This document shows, in pieces, positions 22,161 to 35,900 of a stretch of 64,000 nucleotides of DNA; position 1 is the first letter of the stretch, and every line of letters starts with the position of its first letter. The notes under the pieces are model-generated. The model ran no database searches and had not been told where the DNA came from. It was given only the letters and a program-made list of their open reading frames with translations. Both the position numbers and the translations under genes were made by a program. The DNA comes from Siderastrea radians (taxonomy: Eukaryota > Cnidaria > Anthozoa > Scleractinia > Rhizangiidae). The stretch lies in assembly GCA_964017195.1 (NCBI GenBank), contig OZ024894.1, positions 5,296,347 through 5,360,346 on the forward strand, in the 5' to 3' direction.

Positions 22161-23081
22161 ATGGCTCAAGTTGGGGGACGCTCTCTTTTTAGTTCTCCTG
22201 AGCACTATTTAAAATCCTCGAATGCTTTTTCTGCTTCGATACAACAAGAAGGTCATAATATAAACTGTATTGAAGACCACATGCGTACTCTGATTAGCGA
22301 CTATGATGTCGGTGATCGTCTCGAAGACCATTCGCCATTTTGTATTCTCAGTGTTGGAAGTGGGGAAGGAATCCCCGATTTGTCCTTCATTGAAATGCTG
22401 AGCAAAATTCGCCGAGAAGGAGTTGATAAATGCCGAATTTTTCAACGAAGCATTGAACCATGGAAAGAAAAGTTGGAAGTCTTTCGTGCTAAAGGAGAGG
22501 ATTTGCCCGAAAGTATTAAGAGTAGAGCTGATATTGAGTTTGAATGGCTTCCCGTGACTTATCAAGAGTACGTTGAACAAAAGAAGAAAGATGATGTGAA
22601 ATTTGACGTAGTTCACTTTTTTCACTGCCTGTACTACGTTGGTCCTGAAACAGCCCTCGAGCATTGCTACGAAAAAGAGCTTGGGGCGAGAGGAATAATT
22701 GTTTGTCAAATAGCGGCCGAAGGGGGTGCATATGCGAGATACGGCAAAGTTTTTTCCTCCGAAGGTATAATTCCGAATCCAGACGTTTACTACAGTAGCA
22801 AAGAAGTTGCAGATGTGGCTAAAAAGAATGGCTGGAAGTATGTGGAGTGTCCCGGCGAGAGGGCAACTTCTAACATAACAGCCATCTTTGATCGATCTTC
22901 CGTGGAAGGAAATTTTTTGCTGGACTTCCTAACAAAATGGGTCAACGTCGGTCAGGTTCTAAGCCCAGAAACGTTGCAGAAAATTCTTCATTATTGGGAA
23001 AATGAATGCTTTACGGATGGCCGTGGACGAAAGTTGGTTAATATGGAATCGAGAACTGTCATAATTTTCAAAGGAATGTGA
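22161..23081 (+). CDS. Histamine N-methyltransferase-like SAM-dependent methyltransferase, single exon
   Basis: A 306-residue protein, close to the 292 residues of vertebrate HNMT. Class I methyltransferase fold. ILSVGSGEGIPD at residues 62-73 is the glycine-rich SAM loop. FDVVHFFHCLYYV at 148-160 matches the HNMT strand that precedes the substrate pocket. GNFLLDFLTKW lies near the C-terminus. The start ATG sits in AACACAACATGGCT and no upstream in-frame Met is closer to the family length. The reading frame is intact without introns, while both neighbouring genes have introns. The natural substrate (histamine or another amine) is not shown by the sequence. No canonical AATAAA was seen close after the stop. 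Confidence 0.88.
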   Translation: MAQVGGRSLFSSPEHYLKSSNAFSASIQQEGHNINCIEDHMRTLISDYDVGDRLEDHSPFCILSVGSGEGIPDLSFIEMLSKIRREGVDKCRIFQRSIEPWKEKLEVFRAKGEDLPESIKSRADIEFEWLPVTYQEYVEQKKKDDVKFDVVHFFHCLYYVGPETALEHCYEKELGARGIIVCQIAAEGGAYARYGKVFSSEGIIPNPDVYYSSKEVADVAKKNGWKYVECPGERATSNITAIFDRSSVEGNFLLDFLTKWVNVGQVLSPETLQKILHYWENECFTDGRGRKLVNMESRTVIIFKGM

Positions 23082-23907
23082 ATTGAACAATATATAAGCT
23101 TTACACGCTAAAATTTTTTGCTATGCTAATGCATTGCTTACCAAATAGAAGAAGGCGTGAACTCCATGTTAAGAGAATATTGCCCACTTGAGGTCTAGAA
23201 AAATGCTTTTGGGCACACAAGCGGAACAAGAATGAGTTTAGTAGTTCTTCTAGACCTCACAAGTATATAATTTTTTATAGGGAAATTATATAAGAACACC
23301 ATCTTCTATGTAGCTTATAGAATCTAGCATTAAAACCAAGACATAGTCAGTTAAGTTGCCTAATGCATCAGAGGAAAATGATGAAAGTTGCTTTAAGTAG
23401 AAGGGTACAGGGAGGGAGCCTGGGAGAAAAAGGCGCGGGAGGTGTGTGGGAGGTAGGAGTACCGGTAGATGAGATGGAAAGCAGGATTCCCAAGGTGACA
23501 AGATCGGGAGAGATGACAGAAAATTATCCAATATTGCGCAGTATTTTGCAATCGAAAAAGAGCAAATAGGCAAAAGCCAACAAATATAGGGCAGGAGTTC
23601 ACCAGGATTAAAGGGTATGGAAAGCGGGAAGTTTTAAGCCCCGTCCCCTCCCCACTTTTAATAACAGGACAGTCAACTACAAAATAATGCAAATTAAGAA
23701 GGTAGAAACTACCGAATAGGCTAAATGTAAACTGAGGGGCTTCATTTATGGTTCAATATGGAAAAATATGTGCTAGTAGTGACCAATATGGGCCAACAGG
23801 GGCCAATATAGGCCATTTATAATATTCCATCAGATAGTTATGCTTGCCTGTGATACTCCAGCCAAAACTGGGACATATCTGATGTCATACCCCCACTTTT
23901 CAAAACT

Positions 23908-23951
<44 letters not shown>

Positions 23952-26677
23952 CAGTAAATCTATTCAGGTGAGAAATTTTTAAAAGAGATAAAAGTGCTAA
24001 CTACACTAACTAATAAGCTAACTACTACTTAACTCATAGTTACTCGAGGGACTGGTTATGAAACCATGCAAGTTTCAAAGGCCATAACAAAGGTGCTGCA
24101 ATTTATGTTGAAAGTTCTATGAAAGTGCACAATCTTTTGTTTTATGATCGCACACTATGGCTGAATAACTTAGCAGTGACATTGTTATTGGTTCATTGCT
24201 CATGCAAAATTCAAAACCTATTGTTGTTTGTGCACCGTCAAGGCTAAAAACGGTAACAAAAACATAAAACAAAGGACTTTGCTGAGCTTCATAACCAAAT
24301 TCTTTTTGTTAAGTATGACTTAGCTGCTTTACAAGAATGCCATGTATGATGCCTGAACATTACTAAATGAGCTCACTTTGGAAGGTGTGATTTTTAAATT
24401 TAGTTTTAAATTCTTCTAGAGAGTTTGATTGTTTTATCTCATGAGGCAAGCTATTCCATAACACTGCCCCACTATAGCTAAAACTGCATTTACAATAATT
24501 AGTGCGCGGCTGTGGTATTGATAGCTTTCATTCATTATTTCTAAGACTGTAAGACAAAACCTCATGGCGCGGAATAAACTGAGAACCTAAATGCCCGGAG
24601 TCTGGTTGTTGATGGTGTTGTATATCATAATTGCTTCACTAACAGCCGTTTGATGATTAAGTTTCCTCCAATTTAAATAACGGAAAGTTCGCCAGTATTA
24701 CTGTCATAATTTGAGAAGGTTATGGTATGTGCCGCATGATTCTGTAACTTTTGCAATTTCTGAGAGAGTCCCTTTGAAAAGCATCCCCACATTACACTAC
24801 AGCAAGTGTCTCTCGTGGAACAAACTTCGTTTAATGGTGCTTATGCCACAGACAATCTTTTCTTTTTTGGGTTTGAGATATTCAGTTTAGAAACATCAAG
24901 ATGGAAAAGGGTTCATACTTAATGATAAAGTAGCATAGGCCAGAAAACACTAAAAGGCAGCATTTTCTGCACTAATATTTACCGTTTTTGATGCTCGCGT
25001 GCCTTTCAGAGAAAATGCTTGAAGGGTAGAGTAATGATCACAATATATTTTTTATTGGGCTTAGAAGATATGTACGAATATTTATAATTTGTCCTTAAAC
25101 ATCATTTTTTAAACGAAGCTTACAGTTTTCTAGGTTCACTCTTGTTCATCTGTCTCTTGGAACAGGAATTAATGTCAATGGAGAAATATCCATTCATGTT
25201 TTCATGCCTATAAATAAAGGTTATTGTTTACTTATATGTATTATCAGGCAGACCAATGTGGGTGGTTGTAGTCAATATGGATTTATATTTGATTTATGTT
25301 GTGGTCCAATATGGGTAAGCATGAAATAGTATTGGCCAACATGGGTCAGTGTCAGCCAACATTAGCCAATGATGGCCCACTTTACACCTACAATAGTTGT
25401 CCGATTTTATCTTTTTTGTTTCTCCTCACGTAGTCCTCCATTTTTACTTCTTTTGTGTTGATATTCTAACCCTTCTTCCTCTTTGACTGTTGAAAAGGCT
25501 TGCTGATGCTTATGTAATGCACAAAACACACGAGTTTGTGCCTTTTTGTACCTGAGCAAAAAGTTGGTCACTTGTACACAAGAGCAGACAATATTTTCAA
25601 AGGAAAATTTTCTGGCTGACTGTGATTGACTAGCATCCCATCTGGGAGTAATAATAGTTCTAGTTAACTACTGGGTGAGTAGTAATTCTTCTGTTGCTTC
25701 ATTCTGAGAAACCAAAACTCCTGGATTGTTTCTGCCCAAGTGAGGCTATCTTTTTAATCTATCAGTTACCTCCCTTCCCTAAAAGATCACTCATTTGGTT
25801 CCTAACATTGAAAAACAAAACCTAGATACATTTTGCGTTTCAGTGGTAGAACATGGTTTCATAAGAACCCGCATGATCAGTTACCCATTTCAGAGTGCTC
25901 AAAATAGCCGAACTTCAGATCAAAGTGGCCCAACCTCCCCCTTGCCTCCCCCACGCCTTCGCGGGAGCTCTGGTACCTACAAATAACGATGAGACTGTAG
26001 GAGACTGGGGCGAGCATCAGTTGCATTCAAAATGGCTTCCTTGATCTGCATGAATAAGTATGAAATGTAACACTAAAACTTTGGTTCAAATCACGGAATG
26101 CAGACCTTTTGTGACAATCAAAACGAACTGGACCAAGCCCTTGGTTAGCGTAGGTCTTCGTGTGGAGAAATATGTGAGTTTTTCTTTAGATTAGGTATGG
26201 ATTTGCAATCGACTGAGGCTTTTGAGATGAGGGTTGGTTTGCTATTCATCAAGGCGTGAAATATTTCTCATAGATAGGCTTGATGCCGTTATTTATTGTT
26301 TGAACGGAGAGATTTTTCTCTGTGTTATTTTAGGGGCTCAGTGCAAAAGTGAAGGTATGAAGTTATTTTATGATATCAATGCCGAAGGAAGATAATTTTG
26401 TTGATCAATATATATTACACCCGCACTCACACCCTACCGATACAATCAGTGTTGAACTCCCGAAAGAATTAACTCTGCTCTTTGTTTATTTCCGGTAGAC
26501 TGTGATCCACCGATCTGGCCACGCATATTAAAAGAGGAGGATGAAATTTTCTGCTTTGGAAATTACAAACTTCTTGGACATTCCCATCAGAGTTAATTTC
26601 TAACAGTGACTTGAAGCTAACTGCCTGCCTGTACTGCATAACACACCAAGTGTAAGATCTTCAAGGTGTTGTTCAGA
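23082..26677. other. Gene-free interval between the HNMT-like gene and BLTP1
   Basis: Holds a small inverted repeat (ACTTGAGGTCTAGAA at 23187, inverse near 23257), an (AGT)n microsatellite at 23910-23950, and scattered CAATATGGGCCAAC-type words near 23750-23815 and 25300-25380. No open frame resembles a protein. The BLTP1 promoter and any 5' UTR exons must lie here but were not recognised. Confidence 0.45.
23910..23950. repeat. (AGT)n microsatellite
   Basis: About 13 clean AGT units. Confidence 0.9.
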
Positions 26678-26906
26678 ATGGGAGATTATAGCAACGTCAG
26701 CACAATGCCATCTACAGTGGGGTTGACTGTAGATCCTACTTCCACGCCAAGTGATCAGGGTGGTTTGGTGTTTGTTGTCCTGTCTTGCTTGTGTGCATGC
26801 GTGTGGGCAATTTACGTCACATTCTACCATTCTCGTGTGATGGGCTACATTCTCACACAACTGATTAACTTAAAGTACATAAAAGATGGACAGTATTTTA
26901 AGATTG
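26678..26906 (+). CDS. BLTP1: BLTP1 exon 1: start codon and membrane anchor
   Basis: The ATG at 26678 opens MGDYSNVSTMPS. A hydrophobic helix follows at about residues 29-50 (LVFVVLSCLCACVWAIYVTF) and then YHSRVMGYILTQLIN, matching the N-terminal ER anchor of the BLTP1 family. The open frame extends nine bases upstream only through a GTG, so 26678 is the first ATG. The donor is G|GTAAGT after codon 76, position 1. No 5' UTR exon or promoter could be identified upstream. Confidence 0.92.
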
Positions 26907-29900
26907 GTAAGTTTATTGAGGCATCTAGTACTGTAAATTGGCTTGTTGGTGTACAAAGGTGTACAGTGGCTTGATGTTATTAGCTTTTGTTTATTTTTAG
27001 TGGTGCTACACTTGAATGATTGGAAAACACTGTCTAGACATTTGCACAGATGACAATTTTTCTGACAACCAAGGCAGAAAAAAAGCTAAACAGTTGGCAA
27101 AATATATACTGTATAGATTCCAGCAATGATAAATTACGACTTTTTAAACATTTTTAAACACTATTTTTGTTTACAAATTGAACGAACAGATTGTTTTTAA
27201 GTCTCATACAAGATTGGATTAAATGGAGAAATGATCTGCATAGATCTTAGTTCTGGGTGTAATTGTTTGCACATAATGTATTTCATCATTTGAGAGTTAG
27301 CAGTAGACAGCTATTTTGCCTACAGAGCATGGCATCACTAAAAGCAACAAAAGCCATATTCACTGTACAACATGGTTTGAAATGTAGTCAAAACAAACAT
27401 CCCTTTACTAGGCTCCAGATACAACTGTATCTCAAACCTCAGCCATCTGAAATCCCCTGATTTGTTAAGTTATACCTGTTTCCCCTGACGAAAATAAAAT
27501 TTCTCTTTACATTCTCACTACTTATTCAAACATTCAAGTAATAATAATAAAGAAAGTGATCACCAAGGATGAGATGTCTTGATATTGAGACAAATTCTCC
27601 TTACTAGTTCCATAAGAAATGTATGGAGAACAGCAAGGAGAATATGCATTTTCGTATCAGGGCTTAAAGGGTTAAATTACATACTATTGTTTAGTTATTT
27701 ACAATGGGTTATCTTTTGGTCTGATATCTTGAATCCCTCGGTATCCAAACAAGTCTGACATCTCTTGACCTTAAAGGAACTATGTCACGGTATTTACATC
27801 CATTTTTCTGATCTGACAAAATTATTTTCTTATTGAAGAGAATTTCAAAATAATTGTTTCCTAAGGTAGAAAAACACCAAAGAAGTAAAAATAAACCAAA
27901 ACTGAACAAGGATGGTTATGATTGAGGGAGATTAAGTCGGATTACGAATGACAAACTTGAAAAAACTTGCCAGTTTTTTTTTCAAGATGCGTTATCTGTG
28001 ACGTAGCTCCTTTAACTAGCACCCTTTATTTTGAACCTCTGTGATTATGGTGTTGACTGCATGGCAACGTACAGGAAACAACATAAGTTATTTTACTCAT
28101 AATATTTGTAACGAGGTGGGGAATTATCTCCCTGATATCAATTTTTTGGGTTCATTTCTTCTTTTTTCTTCCATGTGCCTTATTTTTTGCATGTGGCTTG
28201 CAGTTTATTTTGAAAAAAAAAGCGACATATTTTTGTCCAGGGAGGCTCTCACTGTTCAAAATTTCATTGATAGGGGCACATTTTTTGTATGATACATGCA
28301 GCACTGTTACCATTCATGTTTTCATAAACCTTATCATTTGTTTGTTTCATTTTAACAAGGTTTTACTGATTAGAAAATGAAATGATTGCATCATTACAAA
28401 TGTGTGACCTTATCTACAGAATTTTTGTCAAAATTGACATGACCTATAGAGCTGACTCTCTGTTTCTAAGAAGACAATGGCACCATTCTTGCCAGCTGGA
28501 ACTCCCGATATCCACAATTTTGTGTTCCCCTTGCAAGGTCATGTTCAAGATGGCAGGATTAAGGAAACTAAAATTTAAGAAAGAAAAAATGTGACTGTCT
28601 TTGTCTGTGTTTCTACAGGATCTTTTTCCTTCTCCATATTATCTGGCAAGATCATGTTCAGGGATGTGGTTTATGTAACACAAGATTTGAGCTTTAGGTG
28701 AGTGAAATGCTTCCTTTGTTCTTCCTTAGTTGATGCATGATGGGACTGGAATCCACCAATCAGGACACATGATTGGACGTCTTGAACGGGTTGAACTAAA
28801 CTTCACTTTTTGAGACCTATCTGACGACTGACAGCTGTAAAAATTGCCATCTGAAATAAGCGCCCTCCCTTGAGCTCCCAAAATTGAATCATGATGGTAC
28901 TCATACTTAGTCTTAAGGTTCTGGTCAGTTGTTTGCTACTGTATAATAAAAGTCATCTGTTGAACTATTTTCTTGAAAATTTATACATTGTAAACTTTAC
29001 TGAAAAGGTGTATCAGTTTGCATGTACTGAAATAATATTCCTGAAATTCTTATATAATTATTGCTTTCAGGGTCATTGATGGAATAGCAATCTTCAAGTA
29101 TTGGTTACCATACAATCCAGCTCTTTCAAAGAAGCCTTACCACCATGTGCCATCAGATATCGGTCTGTACTGTGGACATAATGTTTTTTTCATGTTTTGG
29201 TACTAAGTACTTGGTAATTTAGAAAATTTCCAGTGTTTTGTGTGGATACAGGGTGGTATAGTAGATAGCTCTTCGCACTTACAATCAGACTTGAGATCAG
29301 AAGGTTGGCAAGTTCCAGTGATTTTGTGACCCTTGTGTCCTGTGTTTCTGATGCCTTGAAATCCTAAGAAATTAAATAGCATGCATCCTTCAATACACAC
29401 AAATGCAAATGTGCCACGTTGATCATGTGTCCCACTTGTGTAATTTAGAATCTGCAAGACAACTTACTTCAAAAGAAAATATTGGTTGAATCTAAAATAA
29501 GTCTAGAAGTAATTTCTGAGGGGAAAATACAAGCCTTTACTGGCATTATTGATACATTTGACCTATTCCAATTGCCGCCATGTTTCAGTCAGAATTCTGG
29601 GGCCTGATTCACGAAGCCCTCCTAAGTAAAGATGTATCCTTAGTATTGTTTCTTAACAATAGCCTATTGCTGGAATGACAATAGGCTAATAAGAAAAATA
29701 TAGGATACATCTTAACTTAGGAAGGCTTCGTGAATTCGGCCCCTGATTGAAGGATTGAAGGGTCGGTGGTTCAACGTGTGGTCTCTGAATCATGTTGCAC
29801 ATCATTTTCTTAGACAATGAACTTTTCAAAGCATTGCCTCTCATCCCAATTGTATAAATGGACTTACATTGTGTGTTTATATTGTCTTTAATAGAGGTTG

Positions 29901-32900
29901 ACGTGAAGCAACGTCTTATAGTGTGGCTGAATGGATTGGAATACCATGTCTACAACAGGTAGGTAAAGTACATGTAAATATAACATTCAGTGATAGATAA
30001 CAATAACTTGATTGCTGAATATTATGCTATATATAGTAACTTGTATATTTTGTAGGGCTAAGGCCATTGACAGACTGCAGAATGTATGTCAGTGGCTTGG
30101 GATCAAAGTTTATTTTGAAATCAACTGCATGTTGTCATAAGAAAGATCTGTTTCTTCCATTTATCCCTTCTCTCGTCTGACTTATCACCTTCTCAGAACA
30201 ACTATCTGTTCTTTGTTAGATGTAGATATTTAGAATTTAATGCATTGTGTTATGTTGTAGGTCACATTTATACAATAAACTGGAGGAACTTTTCAGAGTT
30301 GAAAGATATGGAGGTAAGAATTGATTGTAAAAAGATTTATTCCCTTTTTTCTTCATTATCTTATTTTTTGCTTTGGTCCTTATAAGAGCCATCATCTTTG
30401 TCATCCTTGTCCTTTCCTCACCTTAACCCTTTAAGCATCAATATCAGCATGCAGAATCTCCTCACTCTTCTCCGTAGATGTTTCATCTTTGGTGTTGTTT
30501 CCTTTATTCTTCTGATCTGTATGTGTTATAATGTACTGATATGATAAGGAGAAATTTGATGCTGATCACTGTTGAGGCTTAAAGGGTTAACCATCACCAT
30601 CACCACCACAACCATTCCTCTTTTTCACTTTTGTTGTCATTATCACCACCACCACCACTGCCACCACCACCACTGCCACCGCCACCACTGCCACCGCCAC
30701 TGCCACCACTGCCACCACTGCCACCACTGCCACCACTGCCACCACCACCACTGCCACCACCACCACTGCCACCACCACCACTGCCACCACTGCCACCACT
30801 GCCACCGCCACCACTGCCACCGCCACCACTGCAACCACCACCACTGCCACCGCCACCACTGCCACCGCCACCACTGCCACCGCCACCACTGCCACCACCA
30901 CCACTGCAACCACCACCACTGCCACCGCCACCACTGCCACCGCCACCACTGCAACCACCACCACTGCCACCGCCACCACTGCCACTGCCACCACTGCCAC
31001 CGCCACCACTGCCACCGCCACCACTGCCACCGCCACCACTGCCACCGCCACCACTGCCACCACCACCACTGCAACCGCTACCACTTCCACCGCCACCACT
31101 GCCACCGCCATCACTGCCACCACCACCATCACTAGCCTCCTCCCCCTCATCATCATCATCATCATCATTGCTATTGTCCTACTAATCATCACCTTGTCTG
31201 TATTTGTGCCATTATCATTGTCAAGTTCTTTTCATTGTCATCTTTATTACATGTTCTCAAACAATGTAAAAATCAGAAGTCAAGCAAAATATTTGCTTCT
31301 ACCTCAAGTTTGTTTATTAACTTTTAAAACTCAATACATTTTTCATTTAACCTCACCAAAGACGCATTATATCAGATCAAATGTACGTGTTAGTTTCTAG
31401 CAATTTCTGTGTAGTATTTGTTGATTTTAATTAACAAGAAAGGTTTAGCATGTTTCTTGTTGTATTCATCTACATTGTATTATTAGATGCTGCCAAATCA
31501 GCCCAACATATTGCTGCTACAGCAATTGAACCAAAAGTAGATGTCGAGAAAGGGTGAGTTGACTCTTGGACTGACTCAACAGTCAAATGAATATAGATAC
31601 AGCAGTCCCTTTCTACATTGGAACCTCGATTTAATGAACCTCTATATAACGAAGTCATCGGTATAATGAATGATATTTTTCAGCCCAGTAATAGTTAAAT
31701 GCACGGAGAAGAACCTCAATATAATGAACCCTTGGCACTTCGTTAAATGGAGGTTCCACTGTATGTACGTATGTACTGTACATAGACTAGTAGGCGTGCC
31801 AATCATGGAAGTGAGATAGTGCACAAAACAAAAGGGCTGAGAGGAGAACTGGGGTAAGGTGCCTCTTACCCAGATCCTCAGAGTCTCTTGTTTGCTCTAG
31901 TTTCACTGAATGTGTTTTGGTTCTTTGCTTGCTTGTGTGATGAATCACTCACTTCTTTATAAAAATGAGGACTTGTGAATGTACAGTTTCTGTGGGGAAG
32001 GGTGGATCTAAACTTTCTACTTGTATTTCCCATACCTTTGCTCTCTATTCCCACCCCTGCTTCTTTGAACTTTTCTAGTTAATAATATTATATAGATGCA
32101 ATAAATTTTGTGATTTCTAGATCTACCTGTTATAAAAATGTTGTCTTTGTCCTGGTTTCTGCCCGGTACTGTCCCAGGGGCCCATTTCTCAAAAGTCCCG
32201 GTAACTTTTCAGGCCTGGAGCTATATTTTAAAATCAAAATCAATAAATCGTTGTCGTAGTTTTCAGCCCGCATATCAGCCCAACTTGTGTTATCAACTTA
32301 GAATATTTTATTGCTCAGCTTTCTTAGCCAACAAAATTTGAGTCTTTAATGCAAACATCGTACACATAAAATAGCTTTCCGGGACCGAAAAGTTACCGGG
32401 ACTTTCGAGAAACGGGCGCCAGGTTCCAACCATGCCCCTCCCCCCTCATTCTTATTGTGCTATAAATGTTTCTATATTTTTTTTATTTAGAAAAGAGGAA
32501 GTAACAAACACTGGTCTGCCACCATGGCTTCTTGAACTGGTTCCAGCGATCAAGTTTGACATCAACAACGTAAGTAATTGGAGGCAATGCGACAATCAAA
32601 AACTACATAGTATGAGAGTTGTGAGGCTGAGTTGCAATGTGCCAGAATCTCCTGGTCCCATTTTCACGTCCCCTGTTGCCACTTGCTGAGGAAGTTGAGA
32701 GTATTCTAGTAGCCCAGTAAAACCAATGCTGTACCTCTTATAAACCTCCATATTCGTTCTTTCATTTTCCTACAGACGCTACCCTGTTTCAACATTTACT
32801 GTAAAAGTTTCTATTGAAGCCCTCATTTGTAACCCTTTTCTTGTTTTCTTCTGTGTTCTGTACTTAAAACTAGACAGTGAATTCTCCCTCTGAAGTCTAG

Positions 32901-35900
32901 CACCCTTTAACTGGGCCTGCCAGGGCTGGTAGTCTCCGGTTCAACTCCTTGTCCTTCTAAAGTTCTGTCTCGGTTTGTTTTGCTGTTTATATTGCAGGGA
33001 AGAATTGCATTTGGCAACAAGCTGTTAGAAACAACACTTTGTTTCAATCTTGAGAGTGCTACAGGTATTTACACCACATCTCAAGCTAATTCTTCGTTGG
33101 ATGAATTCATGCACATTATAAAGTGTCAGGGGAAAAATGTCCGTGTTATGCTGTCTCCTAGTCCATCCTACAATGGACCAACAGATGAGTAAGTTACTTA
33201 ATATTTTACTCCTTTTTTGTTTTTGAACTACAGTTAAAGCAGTGCAGATTAGATTTGCTAGTTATGGAATATTAGACTGTAAATGACGGATGGAATGTTA
33301 CATGTACAACTGAAGACGAATGGAATCATCCCTAACTGTTACTGAAATTTTTATTATTGACTGACTGACTGACTGACTGCTGACCGACTGGCTTGTTGGA
33401 TGCATGGCTGGCTGACAGACTAACTGACTGTCTGACAACTGCCTGACTGGCTGGCTGGCTTATTCATAATTGTTGTTTATTCTCTACTGATAAATCAACC
33501 TTGTTTGCATTTGAGCTACACTTTAAATACACTGAGATATATGTACATTTAAACATGCACTGAGATACATTTAGACATACATCGAGATACACCTAAATGT
33601 ACATTGAGATACACTTAAACATACATTGAGGGGCAATTCCTGAAAGATGACATTGGAGCATGGTCCTAGACACACGTCATTTTGTACCCCAAGTATAACA
33701 CCCCGAGAAGACACCTGCTACAAGGGGACACTGAGGCCCTCTTCACACACATCCATTTATATCCCATGCCTCGAAGAATACATTCAATAAGATAGCTGGA
33801 AAACCATTGCATATACTGCAGTATCCTGTAGGTGGCAAAAATGTTCAGACATTGAGTGATCGAATTAAACAAAAATGGAGGTTTTGTGAAAAGGATGACA
33901 TTACATTTTACCAAGGACCTAAGTTTAACAACTCTCTTAATGCGGATATTGTCAATTCGACCTCTCCAGCTTCCTTTAAAGGAGCTACGTCACGGATATC
34001 GCAACTTGAAAAAGCTGGCAAGTTTTTTCAAGTTTGTCATTCGTAATCCGTCTTAATCTCCCTCAGTCGTAACCATCCTTGTTTAGTTTTGGTTAATTAT
34101 TACTTCTTTGGTGTTTTTCTACCTGAGGAAACTATTATTTTGAGGTTTCCGTTAATGAGAAAATAATTTTGTCAGATCAGAAGAAATGAACGAAAACGCC
34201 GTGACGTAGTTCCTTTAAGAAATCACTTAAGGCATTTATTTGTAATAACTATTAGTAATTCTTCGATATGTGTCTACTTTTGCCACAAATTGTTCTTGTA
34301 AAATATTCAGTACCTTCTACTTTTAATTTTGGAATGAACTGTATTTTGGTAAAATTGTGTTAGCATCCGTAGCTGTAATTTCAATTTCATCTGTAATCAT
34401 TATAATTGAGGAGGCCTAATTAACATAAGGTTCACAGTTTCATTTAGGACTCCTCACCACTTTTCTTCTTTCCTTGTTCTTTAATTATTATCTTTGTATT
34501 GTTGTCTGTGGTGTGGCAAAAAAAAATGTTACTACAGGTGGTGTTCACTGGTTTACATGTACGTCTAGATGGTAAAAATGAATTTATTAGTAAACTTCAG
34601 GTGAAATGAAAACAAGAGACAGTTCTTGATCAACGTTTTGTTTCAATAGGCCTCCTCGTTATATGGGAGAAGGCTTTGTGGTTCTTCAAACAGCTGACTG
34701 TAAAATAGCATACTACCAAGATGAACCAGGTTGGTTGATGTTGTTGTTTTTGTTAGAAGTGCATAATGGTACAGTGGTCTGACTTGTCTTCCACCTTTAC
34801 TTCAACTCTTGGTCTCTGGTTTCTTGTTTATTCTAGCGTTTGACTTCAGCCAATTTTACTGCTGTATGCGATCTGGGATTTACCGTCTAATGTGATTAGC
34901 GTGATTACTGGCTATGTATTGTCTGTCATGACTCGGCCATTTTTTTTAACAAAACAAAAAAACCTTTATTGACAGTCAAACATAGTACAGTTACATTATA
35001 GTTCACATTACTTGCACTGCTTACAGTACAGCCCAAATATAATGCACGCCGAAGAACTTCTTTTTGTGTCCGCAAGCCGGCAACTTCTTGCGGCTACTTG
35101 CAGGACGCTTGCGCTTGAATACTGCAAGCTGCAAGAACTTCTTTGCATTTAGAAGTTAAAACTGCAAGAACTTCTTTGTGGTAAGATGTCCGGACCGCAA
35201 GTAGGCGCAAGATCTTCTTTGTGCTAACATCTTAATACCCAGAGAAGGTAAAAAAGAGACCACCTTTTAACACATTAGGCACGGTGGAAATTAGCTGCCG
35301 TTGTAACTTGCAATCGGTTGGTTATTTGGTCGCTTGGTAATTTTTTTGTTCTTCAGTTTAGAATTGTTTTTATTCGATGAAGAGTTTAATAGGTTCTGAA
35401 TTTACAGTTTACAGTACGTGACAGTGATTACAGTTTACAACTTCTTGCTATTTTTGTTTTTTGTTTTTTTTTTCATGAAAGGTAATTTTGTTTCAGTAAG
35501 AATACTTCATTACTCTAAAACTTATTACATCACTCAGCCATAGTCTCAAAGAAGTAAAGGAATTTTCCAGATTATCTTCTTAGTCTTATGCTCGTGTGAT
35601 TTTGGGGAAATCATAGCTAGCGAATCATGTTGGAAAAACCTGGGATTCCAAGCGGCAGTGAAATTGGCCCTTTAGTGGGCTAAAGATGCACAAATATAAA
35701 CTGTTTTTACCTTTTTTAACCATGTTCATTTTTAAAGGAAAGACTGTTTAAGATTTCTGTTTTCTAAACTGACAGGGTTTGCTCCTGAGGTGGTTGCTGA
35801 GAATGAAGCTGAATTACCTGACAGTGATCCTCATTGGGGAATTGATGTTGTTTTCCTGAAAAACACCACACTGTGTTATGGCCCATGGGTGGACAGACAA

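Noticed and set aside
22209..22709. Minus-strand 166-codon frame opposite the HNMT-like gene
   Set aside because: Antisense shadow of a well-supported coding frame.
30572..31192. Long open frames (poly-His/Cys, poly-Pro, poly-Val/Ala, poly-Trp) on both strands
   Set aside because: All are readings of one triplet microsatellite in a BLTP1 intron; no start context, no flanking coding signal.
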